A stretch of DNA of 6,835 nt from Helicobacteraceae bacterium (GCA_029258405.1 JARHYY010000044.1:1-6835), one strand, 5' to 3'. Positions 1-6,369 are shown, numbered from the stretch's first letter. Numbers and translations are program-made. The notes: generated by a model not told the origin, from the sequence alone.

Positions 1-137
1 AAACAGGAAAGCCTAAGGGCTTTGGTTTTGTAAGCATGGAAGAAGCTAGTGCCCTAAAAGCCATAGAAAACCTTAATGGACATGAATTTATGGGAAGGAT
101 ACTCAAGGTTAATGAAGCAAGATTCAAAGCTAAATAA
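1..137 (+). CDS. RRM-type RNA-binding protein, 3' part (5' end outside window)
   Basis: The reading frame from position 3 to the TAA at 135-137 gives the last 44 residues of a small RNA recognition motif protein. The stretch PKGFGFVSMEEASALKAIE contains a clear RNP1 octamer (KGFGFVSM, residues 5-12 of the fragment), whose aromatic side chains stack on RNA bases. It is followed by the usual A-x-x-A-I helix and the GHEFMGRILKVNEA strand that closes the fold. The tail after the domain is only a few residues (RFKAK), so this is probably one of the single-RRM proteins of roughly 80-90 residues common in Helicobacter and relatives, with about half missing to the left. Such proteins are presumed to act in the cytoplasm on mRNA, but specific targets are not known to me. 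No strong terminator follows the stop codon. The family call is secure; the cellular role is not. Confidence 0.88.
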   Translation, partial: TGKPKGFGFVSMEEASALKAIENLNGHEFMGRILKVNEARFKAK

Positions 138-194
138 ATTATTACGATAAATCATTCTCAAAGTCATTGCAGAAATATTAATGAATCTTCTATT

Positions 195-308
195 TTAAGA
201 GATAAAAACTTTCTTTTCACTTATCGCCTTAAAAGCTTTGAGAGTATTGTGATATTCAATAATAACAAAACCCTTAGCATTGCTTCTATTTCTATTCCCA
301 TAAATCAT
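195..308 (-). pseudogene. Short 37-codon ORF overlapping repeat copy A, probable remnant
   Basis: Read on the minus strand from the ATG at 308 to TAA at 195-197, this frame gives a 37-residue peptide containing SNAKGFVIIEYHNTLKAFKA. There is no Shine-Dalgarno sequence before the ATG. Its first third lies inside the repeat copy at 261-374, where SNAKGF lines up at DNA level with the GNAKEF of the copy at 6436-6495, so it is probably the tail of a decayed gene. The block KGFVIIEY also loosely resembles an RNP1 motif, but the DNA alignment with the other repeat copies makes chance more likely. I cannot assign a function, and translation is doubtful. Confidence 0.25.
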
Positions 309-374
309 AAATAACTTTTAATATATAGCTTAAGCATATAACATTCATTTCACATATTGAGATAAATAAAGAAT
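261..374 (-). repeat. Degenerate repeat copy A, decayed FGE-like 3' end
   Basis: This stretch is colinear over about 115 bases with 6441-6558. Both begin AATAAC, both carry CCTTAGCATT shortly after, then TTTTAATATA followed by AGCTT and AGCATA, then CATT, and both end AATAAAGAAT. Lengths are 114 and 118 bases with only small gaps. The minus strand of the other copies reads a formylglycine-generating-enzyme-like C terminus. Here the same frame is interrupted by stops, so this is the most decayed copy. The boundaries are by eye. Confidence 0.5.
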
Positions 375-397
375 ACTGTAGATAGCTTGAACCTATT

Positions 398-613
398 ATG
401 GTTTATGGTGAATCATCTTATGGGGACTTAGAAATAGCATTAAAGGGTTATGCTATCGCTAAGCTCCTTACAGTTATCTCTTATTTGTGTTGTATTTACT
501 TATTTTTAAGTATTAATAGCTCTTATCCCGTTTCATTATGTTTTGTGATAGTATGTAATATTATTTATTATAGTAGAATATTGAGTAAATTTTTAAGATT
601 TGTGCTTTATTAA
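398..613 (+). CDS. Doubtful 71-residue hydrophobic ORF
   Basis: The frame opens with ATG at 398 and closes with TAA at 611-613. The predicted peptide has a polar first 20 residues (MVYGESSYGDLEIALKGYAI) and then a hydrophobic stretch from about residue 22 to 60 with possible membrane segments (for example LLTVISYLCCIYLFL), ending near a basic SRILSKFLR. There is no ribosome binding site before the ATG, which sits just downstream of repeat copy A. Hydrophobic peptides arise easily from AT-rich noncoding DNA because T-rich codons encode Phe, Leu, Ile and Tyr. I recognise no family. The hairpin with a U-run at 754-782 would suit the end of a plus-strand transcript, which is the only support. I consider this more likely noncoding than a gene. 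Confidence 0.18.
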   Translation: MVYGESSYGDLEIALKGYAIAKLLTVISYLCCIYLFLSINSSYPVSLCFVIVCNIIYYSRILSKFLRFVLY

Positions 614-753
614 AGTTATGAAATTTATAGTTGTGTTTGTTAATGTATTACATTTGAAAAAATATTATTTAGAAATATTGCTTTAATCATCAATATTTTT
701 TGAAATTTAAAATTAATAAAACAATTAAAAGAGATGTTAAATTACAAGCATTT

Positions 754-782
754 ATCCCAAGCTAAGTATAGTTGGGATTTTT
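754..782 (+). terminator. Intrinsic terminator-like hairpin between convergent units
   Basis: The arms ATCCCAA (754-760) and TTGGGAT (772-778) pair perfectly. The stem can extend inward by CTA/TAG with one bulged G and an AGTA loop. The plus strand continues with TTTT (779-782), giving five T in a row from 778, so termination fits plus-strand transcription best. On the minus strand the hairpin lies just past the receptor stop codon but is followed by AAATGC rather than a U-run. It could still protect or weakly terminate the receptor mRNA. Confidence 0.6.
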
Positions 783-793
783 GCTCTTATATA

Positions 794-2755
794 TTAAAAA
801 GAATAGCGTGCTTCGATATAGTAGTTTCTTCCTGCACCTGGTCTATATGAGGTGGCATTTTCATAGGTATTATATTCTACATCAAAAAGGTTTCTTACAC
901 CCGCATCTACTCTCAAGCCCATAAGACGACTTTTAGCACCAATATTAGTGAGCACATATGAATCTATTGTTTCATAAGTTGTTGTTTTTGAATCGCCATA
1001 TAAGGTAACATTCCCAAAAATATTCAAATTTTTCAATAGCTCGTAATCCGCACCCGCACTAATTTTATAGGCTGGAACAAGAGGAATCTCTTTACCAGAA
1101 TCTTTACCTTCAACAATTTTAGCATTAATTAGACTTCCAGAAATATAAGCACTTATAAAATCCCAATCTCCTTCCACGCTAAGTTCAGCACCTATATGTC
1201 GTGTTTTATCTATATTGCTGTAAATAACATTCATTACGCCATGCGATCCTTGTGCATCTTGAAATATCATATCTTTTGAAGAAGTATAAAATGTACTTAA
1301 AGATGTTAAAATATAATCTGATTGCTCTTTAATACCTATTTCAACAGTATCATAAACTTCTGATTTAATACCATTGAATTCAAAACCTCTTGTTGGGTGA
1401 GTATTAACAAGTTGAGAAGGTGTAGGGGAAATAAAACCTCTTTCATATTTTGTGTATATTTTACCTGTATCTGAATAACTCACTGTAGGAGTAATTTCAT
1501 AGGCATAATTATTAGAATTTCTTTTACCATCAAAACCCATATCAAACATATTGTTCTTATAGCGTTCCCTTGAAATATCATATAAAGCATATTCATATCT
1601 CATACCAAGTAATAAAGAAAAAAGCTGACTAAAATCATGTCTTTCCACAAAGAATAAAGAGTTTGATAATTTATTTGTTTCTATAGAAGCACTTTTTTTA
1701 TCAAATATTAAACTTGATGTTAGAGCTTCTTGGTTAGATAAATCATATCCAACAATAAAATTTCCGCCATTATTGCTTGCACCATAATACCATTTTAGCT
1801 TTGTATTTAAGCCAAAGATATTATCCTCAAAATAACTTCCCTTTTGAACGCCTTTATCATACTCCATTTTACTATGCCTATAAAAGCCCATCAAATTAGC
1901 CTCTAAAATTTTATTGAAGTTATTTTGATATTCCATCAAAGCATCATATCTTGTGTTTGTTGCATTTGTAGGCACGATAGAATTTGTATTTGGATTAGGG
2001 TCTGATTTTTCAAACAATGGTGCTTGTGCAATTTCAGCTTGATAGTAACTACCTTTCATTCTAATTTTTTGTGCATCACTTATTAAATAATTTGCATCTA
2101 AAGAACCATAAAAACCATTTTCCTCTTCATTCTCAATATGAGTTTTCTCATTAAATGCTTGTATGCTTCCTTTTATATAAAAAGAATCAATAATTTTTTT
2201 ACCAACACTTGCCCCATACTGCCCAAACAAGTTACCATTTGACTCATAAGCCCCACCTTTTACATAGAGGTTAGCAAAAAAATCTCTCAAAGATTGCTTC
2301 GTGATAATATTAACTACACCACCTTTTGTACCACTTCCATACAGTACAGAACCACCACCTGGGATAATTTCTATCCTCTCAATATCCTCTATATCAATGG
2401 TGTCATAAGGCGTTAATCCATGTGAATTATCTAATCCATTTGTAACTACACCATCAATCATAACTTTTACATGTGTTTTGGCATTTTTTCCTTGCCCTCT
2501 TAAATCAATTTCATTTCCAAAGCCTGAATCGCTAAATGTAATACTTGGTGCTTGTTGTAGAATTTCTTCAACACTTGTGTAACCTTTATTGCTAAAACTT
2601 TCTTTGTCAATAATATGAATACTGCGACTTTCACTGCCAATTTCTTCCTCAAAACCAGTAGCACTTACAAGTGTTTTTTGAAGTTTAGTTTCTACAACAT
2701 CTTGAGCGAAACAATATATGCTAAGAACAGCACTTAATGCTATAATTTTTTTCAT
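794..2755 (-). CDS. TonB-dependent outer-membrane receptor
   Basis: This 653-residue protein is a complete TonB-dependent receptor that would bind a metal chelate or similar ligand at the cell surface and admit it to the periplasm using TonB energy. A signal peptide (about 1-18, MKKIIALSAVLSIYCFAQ) is followed by a likely TonB box around 27-34 (KTLVSATG). The plug is about 40-155, with EEILQQAP, IDLRGQG (83-89), VMIDGV (98-103) and IERIEIIPGGGSVLYGSGTKG (125-145, typical IERIEV-P-G-sslYGsga pattern). The rest is a beta-barrel ending RNLFDVEYNTY and a terminal YYIEARYSF with the C-terminal Phe needed for outer-membrane insertion. Length is normal for the family. The start is supported by AAGGA (2764-2768) eight bases upstream. 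At 440-449 GFISPTPSQL replaces the usual FRAP segment and no NPNL motif follows, though His453 lies just after, so a haem role is neither shown nor excluded. It lies 145 bases downstream of the binding-protein gene on the same strand. The ligand is unknown. Confidence 0.95.
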   Translation of the reverse strand: MKKIIALSAVLSIYCFAQDVVETKLQKTLVSATGFEEEIGSESRSIHIIDKESFSNKGYTSVEEILQQAPSITFSDSGFGNEIDLRGQGKNAKTHVKVMIDGVVTNGLDNSHGLTPYDTIDIEDIERIEIIPGGGSVLYGSGTKGGVVNIITKQSLRDFFANLYVKGGAYESNGNLFGQYGASVGKKIIDSFYIKGSIQAFNEKTHIENEEENGFYGSLDANYLISDAQKIRMKGSYYQAEIAQAPLFEKSDPNPNTNSIVPTNATNTRYDALMEYQNNFNKILEANLMGFYRHSKMEYDKGVQKGSYFEDNIFGLNTKLKWYYGASNNGGNFIVGYDLSNQEALTSSLIFDKKSASIETNKLSNSLFFVERHDFSQLFSLLLGMRYEYALYDISRERYKNNMFDMGFDGKRNSNNYAYEITPTVSYSDTGKIYTKYERGFISPTPSQLVNTHPTRGFEFNGIKSEVYDTVEIGIKEQSDYILTSLSTFYTSSKDMIFQDAQGSHGVMNVIYSNIDKTRHIGAELSVEGDWDFISAYISGSLINAKIVEGKDSGKEIPLVPAYKISAGADYELLKNLNIFGNVTLYGDSKTTTYETIDSYVLTNIGAKSRLMGLRVDAGVRNLFDVEYNTYENATSYRPGAGRNYYIEARYSF

Positions 2756-2782
2756 ACATACTTTCCTTAAAAATAAATATAC

Positions 2783-2800
2783 TAATAATAACTATTATTA
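2783..2800. promoter_or_regulatory. Fur-box-like palindrome before the receptor gene
   Basis: TAATAATAACTATTATTA is a perfect inverted repeat of 8 bases (TAATAATA / TATTATTA) around a 2-base centre, 28 bases before the receptor start codon. Its half-sites match the TAATAAT/ATTATTA arms of the Helicobacter pylori Fur consensus, but the spacing between those 7-base arms is 4 rather than 1. A block at this place would lie just downstream of the proposed start of transcription. Iron-responsive repression is an inference. NikR, which also uses AT-rich half-sites, is possible, though I find no good TATWATT-N11-AATWATA match. Confidence 0.45.
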
Positions 2801-2812
2801 ATTTAAATAACT

Positions 2813-2842
2813 ATTAAACCATAAAAATAATAATCAAAACAA
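2813..2842 (-). promoter_or_regulatory. Possible promoter of the receptor gene
   Basis: On the minus strand, TTGTTT (2842-2837) and TTTAAT (2818-2813) are 18 bases apart, and TGG directly before TTTAAT forms an extended -10. Transcription would begin near 2805, immediately ahead of the palindrome at 2783-2800. The region is so AT-rich that other -10-like words exist, so the exact assignment is tentative. Confidence 0.3.
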
Positions 2843-2855
2843 TTATTTTTTTGGA

Positions 2856-2886
2856 AACATAAAACATATCAATTATGCTTTATGTT
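2856..2886. repeat. Inverted repeat in the spacer between binding-protein and receptor genes
   Basis: AACATAAA (2856-2863) and TTTATGTT (2879-2886) are perfect inverted arms around a 15-base loop. The stem is almost all A-T and is not followed by a U-run on the minus strand (TTTCC then A-rich), so it is unlikely to be an intrinsic terminator. It could be an operator half-site pair or chance in AT-rich DNA. Confidence 0.25.
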
Positions 2887-2900
2887 CTCTTGTGCTATAC

Positions 2901-3707
2901 TTATTTTAAGCTTAAAAGCTCTTGATATAGCGATTCAATTTCAGAAATAATTCTAGGCGAGCCTCTTAATAATAAAGAAGCATTAACAGGCAGGATATTC
3001 CCTTGCTTGAATGCCTTTGTGGATTTAAGAAGTGGGTTTGTTTTATAGAGTTCTTCTGCACGCTTTAAAGTTAAGCCATATAAAATAAAATCAGGATCAG
3101 ATTGCAAGATGTATTCTTGATTTAAGATAGGCTTATCTCCAACGCTCTCATGAGCTATATTTTCCACCCCAAGAACTGACAATATATCACCAGGGAGCGT
3201 ATTTTTGCCAAATGCCATTAGAGGTGCACTTGTATAGAAGAATACACCTTTTTTTCCAATAGGGTGATTTTTAAATTTTTGCATACTTTCATTAAAGGTA
3301 GCAATAATAGCATCAGCTTCTTTTTCTTTACCAGTAACCTGAGCAATTTTTTTAATATTACTTAAAATTTCTTCTAAAGTATCTGCCTTAAGAAAAAATG
3401 ATTCAATATTCACCCTCTGTAAGTCTTCCTTAAGATTTGTAGAATGGTAACTTAAAATAACAAGCTTTGGATTTAAAGCAATAATCTTTTCTAAAGAAGG
3501 TTTTGAATATGTCCCTACTGTTGGAAGATTTTGTGTTTTGTCATAGGGATATATTTCATTACTTTGCAAAGAAGCTATCGCAGCAATTCTATCTTCAGCG
3601 TTGAGCATATAAAAAATCTCAACACCTGCTGGATCAAGTACAATAATATCAGCTTTTCCAAATAAAAACTGACAAACCAACGCCAAAAACAAAAATATTT
3701 TTTTCAT
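2901..3707 (-). CDS. Periplasmic substrate-binding protein of the FecB/BtuF/CeuE class
   Basis: This 268-residue protein would capture the imported ligand in the periplasm and deliver it to the permease. It has a signal peptide (about 1-19, MKKIFLFLALVCQFLFGKA) with no lipobox, so it should be soluble. The mature part is a class III (helical-backbone) binding protein: N lobe with GVEIFYMLNAEDRIAAIAS (28-46), VGTYSKPSLEKIIALNPKLV (64-83) and a C lobe with LNQEYILQSDPDFILYG (195-211) and RGSPRIISEIESL (248-260). Glu73 and Glu198 sit where BtuF-like proteins carry the two glutamates that dock on permease arginines. The start is supported by AAGGA (3718-3714) six bases upstream, overlapping the ATPase stop codon. 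It lies 9 bases after the ATPase gene and must be cotranscribed with it. Siderophore, haem, cobalamin or nickel/cobalt chelate are all possible ligands, and VGTYSKP is not diagnostic. Confidence 0.92.
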   Translation of the reverse strand: MKKIFLFLALVCQFLFGKADIIVLDPAGVEIFYMLNAEDRIAAIASLQSNEIYPYDKTQNLPTVGTYSKPSLEKIIALNPKLVILSYHSTNLKEDLQRVNIESFFLKADTLEEILSNIKKIAQVTGKEKEADAIIATFNESMQKFKNHPIGKKGVFFYTSAPLMAFGKNTLPGDILSVLGVENIAHESVGDKPILNQEYILQSDPDFILYGLTLKRAEELYKTNPLLKSTKAFKQGNILPVNASLLLRGSPRIISEIESLYQELLSLK

Positions 3708-3716
3708 GTTTTATCC

Positions 3717-4493
3717 TTATTTTTTAATAATAACACATGGTCGAGAATTATGAGAAACAATATCGCACGAAAAACCATAGATTTCCTCTAAGATTTTTGG
3801 TTGAAACACTTCCTCTACACTACCTTCATATCGTATTTCTCCATGCTTCATTAAAATAATATGATGGCAAAATAGTGCAGCCAAATTGAGATCATGCAAA
3901 ACAATAATTGCTAATTTATTTTCTTTTTGTACATATTTCTCGCAAACCTTCATCATATCAATAGCATAATTAATATCCAATGCACTTGTTGGTTCATCTA
4001 AAAGTAAAATTTGTGGGTTTCCTATTAATGCTCTTGCAAGCAATACTCTTTGAAATTCTCCACCGCTTAATGATAGTGCTAGACGATTCATGAAAACATC
4101 AACACGAAGGAGTTGTGCAATTTTATTCACAATATTTTTATCTTCTTGATCATAACCCGTGAAGATATTTTTTATATGAGAGTATCTTCCCATATAAAGA
4201 ATATCTTTTACTAGCAAAGGCATATTTAAACCAGATTTTTGCGGCACAAAACCAATGATTTGAGAGAGTCTTTTATGTGAATAATCTTTTACCGATACTC
4301 CATTACATAAAATATCGCCTTTTTCAGGCTTTAAAACCTGTAAGATATTTTTTATAAGGGTGCTTTTTCCGCAACCATTTGGTCCTAAAATTCCTACAAA
4401 CTCCCCTTGCTTAACCTTAAAATTAATATTTTTTAATAAGGGTTTATCATAACCAAAGAATATATTCTTAATCTCTAGGCTTATATCGTTCAT
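3717..4493 (-). CDS. ABC transporter ATP-binding protein, FecE/BtuD class
   Basis: This 258-residue cytoplasmic ATPase would power import by the adjacent permease. All nucleotide-binding elements are present and intact: Walker A GPNGCGKST (37-45), Q-loop Gln85 (FVPQ), signature LSGGE (142-146), Walker B ILLLDEP with Asp166 and catalytic Glu167, D-loop SALD (170-173) and H-loop His200 (VLHD). The length and the tail EEVFQPKILEEIYGFSCDI are typical of the iron-chelate/B12 importer class. The ATG (4493-4491) shares its A with the permease TAA (4495-4493), a TAATG overlap that implies translational coupling. A GAGG 9 bases upstream, inside the permease gene, can serve as ribosome site. The family is certain; the substrate follows from the partners and is unresolved. 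Confidence 0.96.
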   Translation of the reverse strand: MNDISLEIKNIFFGYDKPLLKNINFKVKQGEFVGILGPNGCGKSTLIKNILQVLKPEKGDILCNGVSVKDYSHKRLSQIIGFVPQKSGLNMPLLVKDILYMGRYSHIKNIFTGYDQEDKNIVNKIAQLLRVDVFMNRLALSLSGGEFQRVLLARALIGNPQILLLDEPTSALDINYAIDMMKVCEKYVQKENKLAIIVLHDLNLAALFCHHIILMKHGEIRYEGSVEEVFQPKILEEIYGFSCDIVSHNSRPCVIIKK

Positions 4494-5464
4494 TAAATGC
4501 TACCTCGCCTACTCATAGCTAAATACAAGAAAAAGGGTGCTCCAAAAAACGCTGTGATAATACCAATAGGAATTTCCACGGGATCAAGCATAGTTCGTCC
4601 AAAGGTATCGCATACCAATAAAAATAAACCACCAAAAAGTGCGCTCAATGGTAAAAGAGCAACATTGCTACTACTCCTTATTAAGAGTCTAATAGCATGT
4701 GGTATAATCAATCCTACAAAGCCTATTAAACCTGTAAAGGCAACAGAAAAGGCAATTGATAAAGATGAAACAATCAAGAGGGTTCTCTTGAGCCTTGCTG
4801 TATCTACACCTAAACTTTTTGCTTCATCATCTCCTAAAAGCATGACATCAAGCTCATGACGCTTAAAATAGAAATATATCATAGAAAAAATTGCTGGAAC
4901 GCTTAAGAGATAAACCTTTTGCCATGAAGCTGAACCAAAATAGCCCATAAGCCAAGAAACGATCTTAAAACTATCTTCGCCAATAAGATAAACGGCAAAT
5001 GAAGTGAAAGCACCCAAGAAAGACGATAATGCTATACCTACAATAAGCAAGGTGGCAATTCCACCTCTCCTTGAAATTTTGAAAATGATAAGAGAGAAAA
5101 CAGCACAACTTATAAACCCAAGCAAGCCATAGGCAATATCAGGTAAATCAAAAAGATAAGCAACTACAGCACCAAATGTAGCACTTGCTGCAATACCAAT
5201 TACATAAGGATCAGCAATGGGGTTAGCGAATAAACTTTGCACAATAGCTCCAGAACTTGCTAAGAGCATTCCTACAAGTAAAGCCATAAGAATTCTAGGC
5301 ATGCGTATTTCATACAATATAAGAGATGTATTTTGGCTAATCGTTTCTCCTATAATACTTTTATAAATATCATTAAAGCTTATCGGTACACTCCCGATAC
5401 TTAAAGAAACCACCATAGCAATAACAATCAACACACTCAATACAATAAATAATTTTAAGCTCAT
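4493..5464 (-). CDS. ABC transporter permease, FecCD/BtuC class
   Basis: This 323-residue polytopic inner-membrane protein would form the import channel as a homodimer. It shows the family landmarks: RMPRILMALLVGMLLASSG (54-72), QSLFANPIADPYVIGI (76-91), the cytoplasmic coupling segment GDDEAKSLGVD (211-221) that contacts the ATPase, FTGLIGFVGLIIPHAIRLL (243-261) and the C-terminal EIPIGIITAFFGAPFFLYL (297-315). The size and roughly ten hydrophobic segments match the family. The start is supported by AGGA (5474-5471) six bases upstream. It is the first gene of the permease-ATPase-binding protein unit, with 110 bases between it and the SIMPL gene upstream. A single permease with no FecC/FecD pair fits a homodimeric BtuC-like importer. 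Confidence 0.95.
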   Translation of the reverse strand: MSLKLFIVLSVLIVIAMVVSLSIGSVPISFNDIYKSIIGETISQNTSLILYEIRMPRILMALLVGMLLASSGAIVQSLFANPIADPYVIGIAASATFGAVVAYLFDLPDIAYGLLGFISCAVFSLIIFKISRRGGIATLLIVGIALSSFLGAFTSFAVYLIGEDSFKIVSWLMGYFGSASWQKVYLLSVPAIFSMIYFYFKRHELDVMLLGDDEAKSLGVDTARLKRTLLIVSSLSIAFSVAFTGLIGFVGLIIPHAIRLLIRSSSNVALLPLSALFGGLFLLVCDTFGRTMLDPVEIPIGIITAFFGAPFFLYLAMSRRGSI

Positions 5465-5482
5465 TCAGAATCCTAACTTAAA

Positions 5483-5497
5483 GAATATCAAATATTC
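5483..5497. promoter_or_regulatory. Inverted repeat in the permease leader
   Basis: GAATAT (5483-5488), CAA and ATATTC (5492-5497) form a perfect 6-3-6 inverted repeat 18 bases before the permease start codon, overlapping the likely leader. With the palindrome at 5521-5536 it may form a repressor site. It does not closely match the Helicobacter Fur consensus, and chance is possible in DNA this AT-rich. Confidence 0.25.
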
Positions 5498-5520
5498 AAT
5501 ATAATAAAAAATATCATTTT

Positions 5521-5536
5521 TAATATTAAAATATTA
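5521..5536. promoter_or_regulatory. Fur-box-like palindrome before the permease gene
   Basis: TAATATT-AA-AATATTA is a perfect 7-2-7 inverted repeat, 56 bases before the permease start codon. The arms differ by one swap from the TAATAAT/ATTATTA arms of the Helicobacter pylori Fur box. Its place in the promoter region of an importer unit supports metal-responsive repression. I could not pick out a single convincing -10/-35 pair here, since several AT-rich -10-like words overlap. Confidence 0.35.
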
Positions 5537-5574
5537 CCCTCAAATTCCTTATTTAAAGCTTAAAATTTTGTTGC

Positions 5575-6342
5575 TTACTTACATGCAAAAATCACAGATG
5601 CACTTAATGCTATTTCCTTTTCTTTAACAATGGGAGCATGTGCAGTAGAAGTTGATTTTAGAATTTCAGCTTGTCTTGGTGCTATATGTTCTTGATCCCC
5701 AAAAAATAAAGAATAAATCTCACAATCTTTCTTAAATCTTTGTGAGTACTCTAAGGCAAGCTCTTCAGCCTTTAAAAAAATTTCATTATAAAGTTTTTCT
5801 TTATGGTTTCTTATTTCTTGAGTGCTTAAACTCATATTGAGTGCCGGAATATTTAAAGAAATATACTTATAATCTTTAAGAATACTATCAATATCACGCA
5901 ATAAAGTATTATAAGTTTCAATTTGTTCTTGAGTGATTTTACATTCAAGATATGAATTCAAACGGTGCCCTGTAATATCATTATTATCTCCAGAATAATT
6001 ATATATAGGATATACATCATAGCTTCCACCGGTACAAAAATCTTCTTGAGATACTCGTTTTAAAATTTTTGCAAATATATCACTAATAATGGCTTTATCT
6101 TCATCATTTAATTCTGTTTTATGCCCTAAAAAATCACTCGCACTAAAAGTTGGTCTTGAATAAAAGGTGTTTGGCAATACATTTGTAGAAACCTCTATTT
6201 GACGACTAATCTCCATTGCTAATGGCGATGAATTGTAGGTAAATATTTTTTGTGTAAAGCTCTCAAATAATATTCCACTCAAAAATACTACAAATAGTAC
6301 TACCAATACAACAACGGATTTCATTGAATGCAAAAGCTGCAT
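5575..6342 (-). CDS. Membrane-anchored SIMPL (DUF541) domain protein
   Basis: This 255-residue protein has a short N-terminal cytoplasmic segment, one hydrophobic anchor (about 8-26, SVVVLVVLFVVFLSGILFE) and a periplasmic domain. The pattern fits SIMPL: VSTNVLPNTFYSRPTFSA (51-68), a helix with IISDIFAKIL (85-94), GGSYDVYPIYNY (105-116) followed by GHRLNSYLECKI (125-136, the 'Y...P.Y.Y..... GyR....l.v' block), a helix KAEELALEYSQRF (191-203) and a final strand KEIALSASVIFACK. Four cysteines (103, 134, 207, 254) all lie in the periplasmic part and could form disulfides. The start at 6342 is favoured by GAGGAG (6354-6349) six bases upstream; the Met at residue 7 has no ribosome site. SIMPL proteins have no agreed biochemical activity, and I infer none here. 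It has its own promoter and a 110-base gap to the permease, so a link to uptake is only positional. Confidence 0.75.
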   Translation of the reverse strand: MQLLHSMKSVVVLVVLFVVFLSGILFESFTQKIFTYNSSPLAMEISRQIEVSTNVLPNTFYSRPTFSASDFLGHKTELNDEDKAIISDIFAKILKRVSQEDFCTGGSYDVYPIYNYSGDNNDITGHRLNSYLECKITQEQIETYNTLLRDIDSILKDYKYISLNIPALNMSLSTQEIRNHKEKLYNEIFLKAEELALEYSQRFKKDCEIYSLFFGDQEHIAPRQAEILKSTSTAHAPIVKEKEIALSASVIFACK

Positions 6343-6369
6343 AATATTCTCCTCAAAATTTAATTTTAT

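Larger units (their letters stand above)
138..793. other. Gene-poor AT-rich spacer between the RRM gene and the receptor gene
   Basis: These 656 bases separate convergent genes. They contain a degenerate repeat copy (261-374), a 37-codon minus-strand ORF overlapping it (195-308), a doubtful plus-strand ORF (398-613) and a hairpin with a U-run (754-782). From 614 to 750 I see only AT-rich sequence without a ribosome site, RNA gene or convincing promoter. Frequent stop codons and the similarity of part of the region to the right-hand spacer suggest decayed sequence rather than active genes. Confidence 0.6.

Noticed and set aside
157..242. Inverted arms CTCAAAG (157-163) and CTTTGAG (236-242) after the RRM gene, considered as a terminator or RNA structure
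   Set aside because: The arms are short, more than 70 bases apart and not followed by a U-run; they are expected by chance in this spacer.
195..308. RNP1-like KGFVIIEY in the minus-strand mini-ORF, considered as a second RRM fragment related to the gene at 1-137
   Set aside because: Two of the eight RNP1 positions fail, the rest of the RRM is absent, and the DNA aligns better with the repeat copies at 6441-6558.
734..850. Plus-strand ORF starting ATG at 734 after AAAAGAG and crossing the terminator hairpin into the receptor gene
   Set aside because: It runs antisense into the conserved C terminus of the receptor, contains the hairpin as coding sequence and soon stops; the AGAG before the ATG is not convincing.
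2904..2917. Palindrome TTTTAAGCTTAAAA at the end of the binding-protein gene
   Set aside because: It falls within the final codons, is almost all A-T and has no loop or U-run, so it is neither a useful terminator nor a likely operator.
4497..4859. 120-residue plus-strand ORF antisense to the permease gene
   Set aside because: It lies wholly inside a well-supported permease gene on the other strand, has no family features or ribosome site, and is Lys/Ser/Pro-rich as expected from the antisense of a membrane protein.
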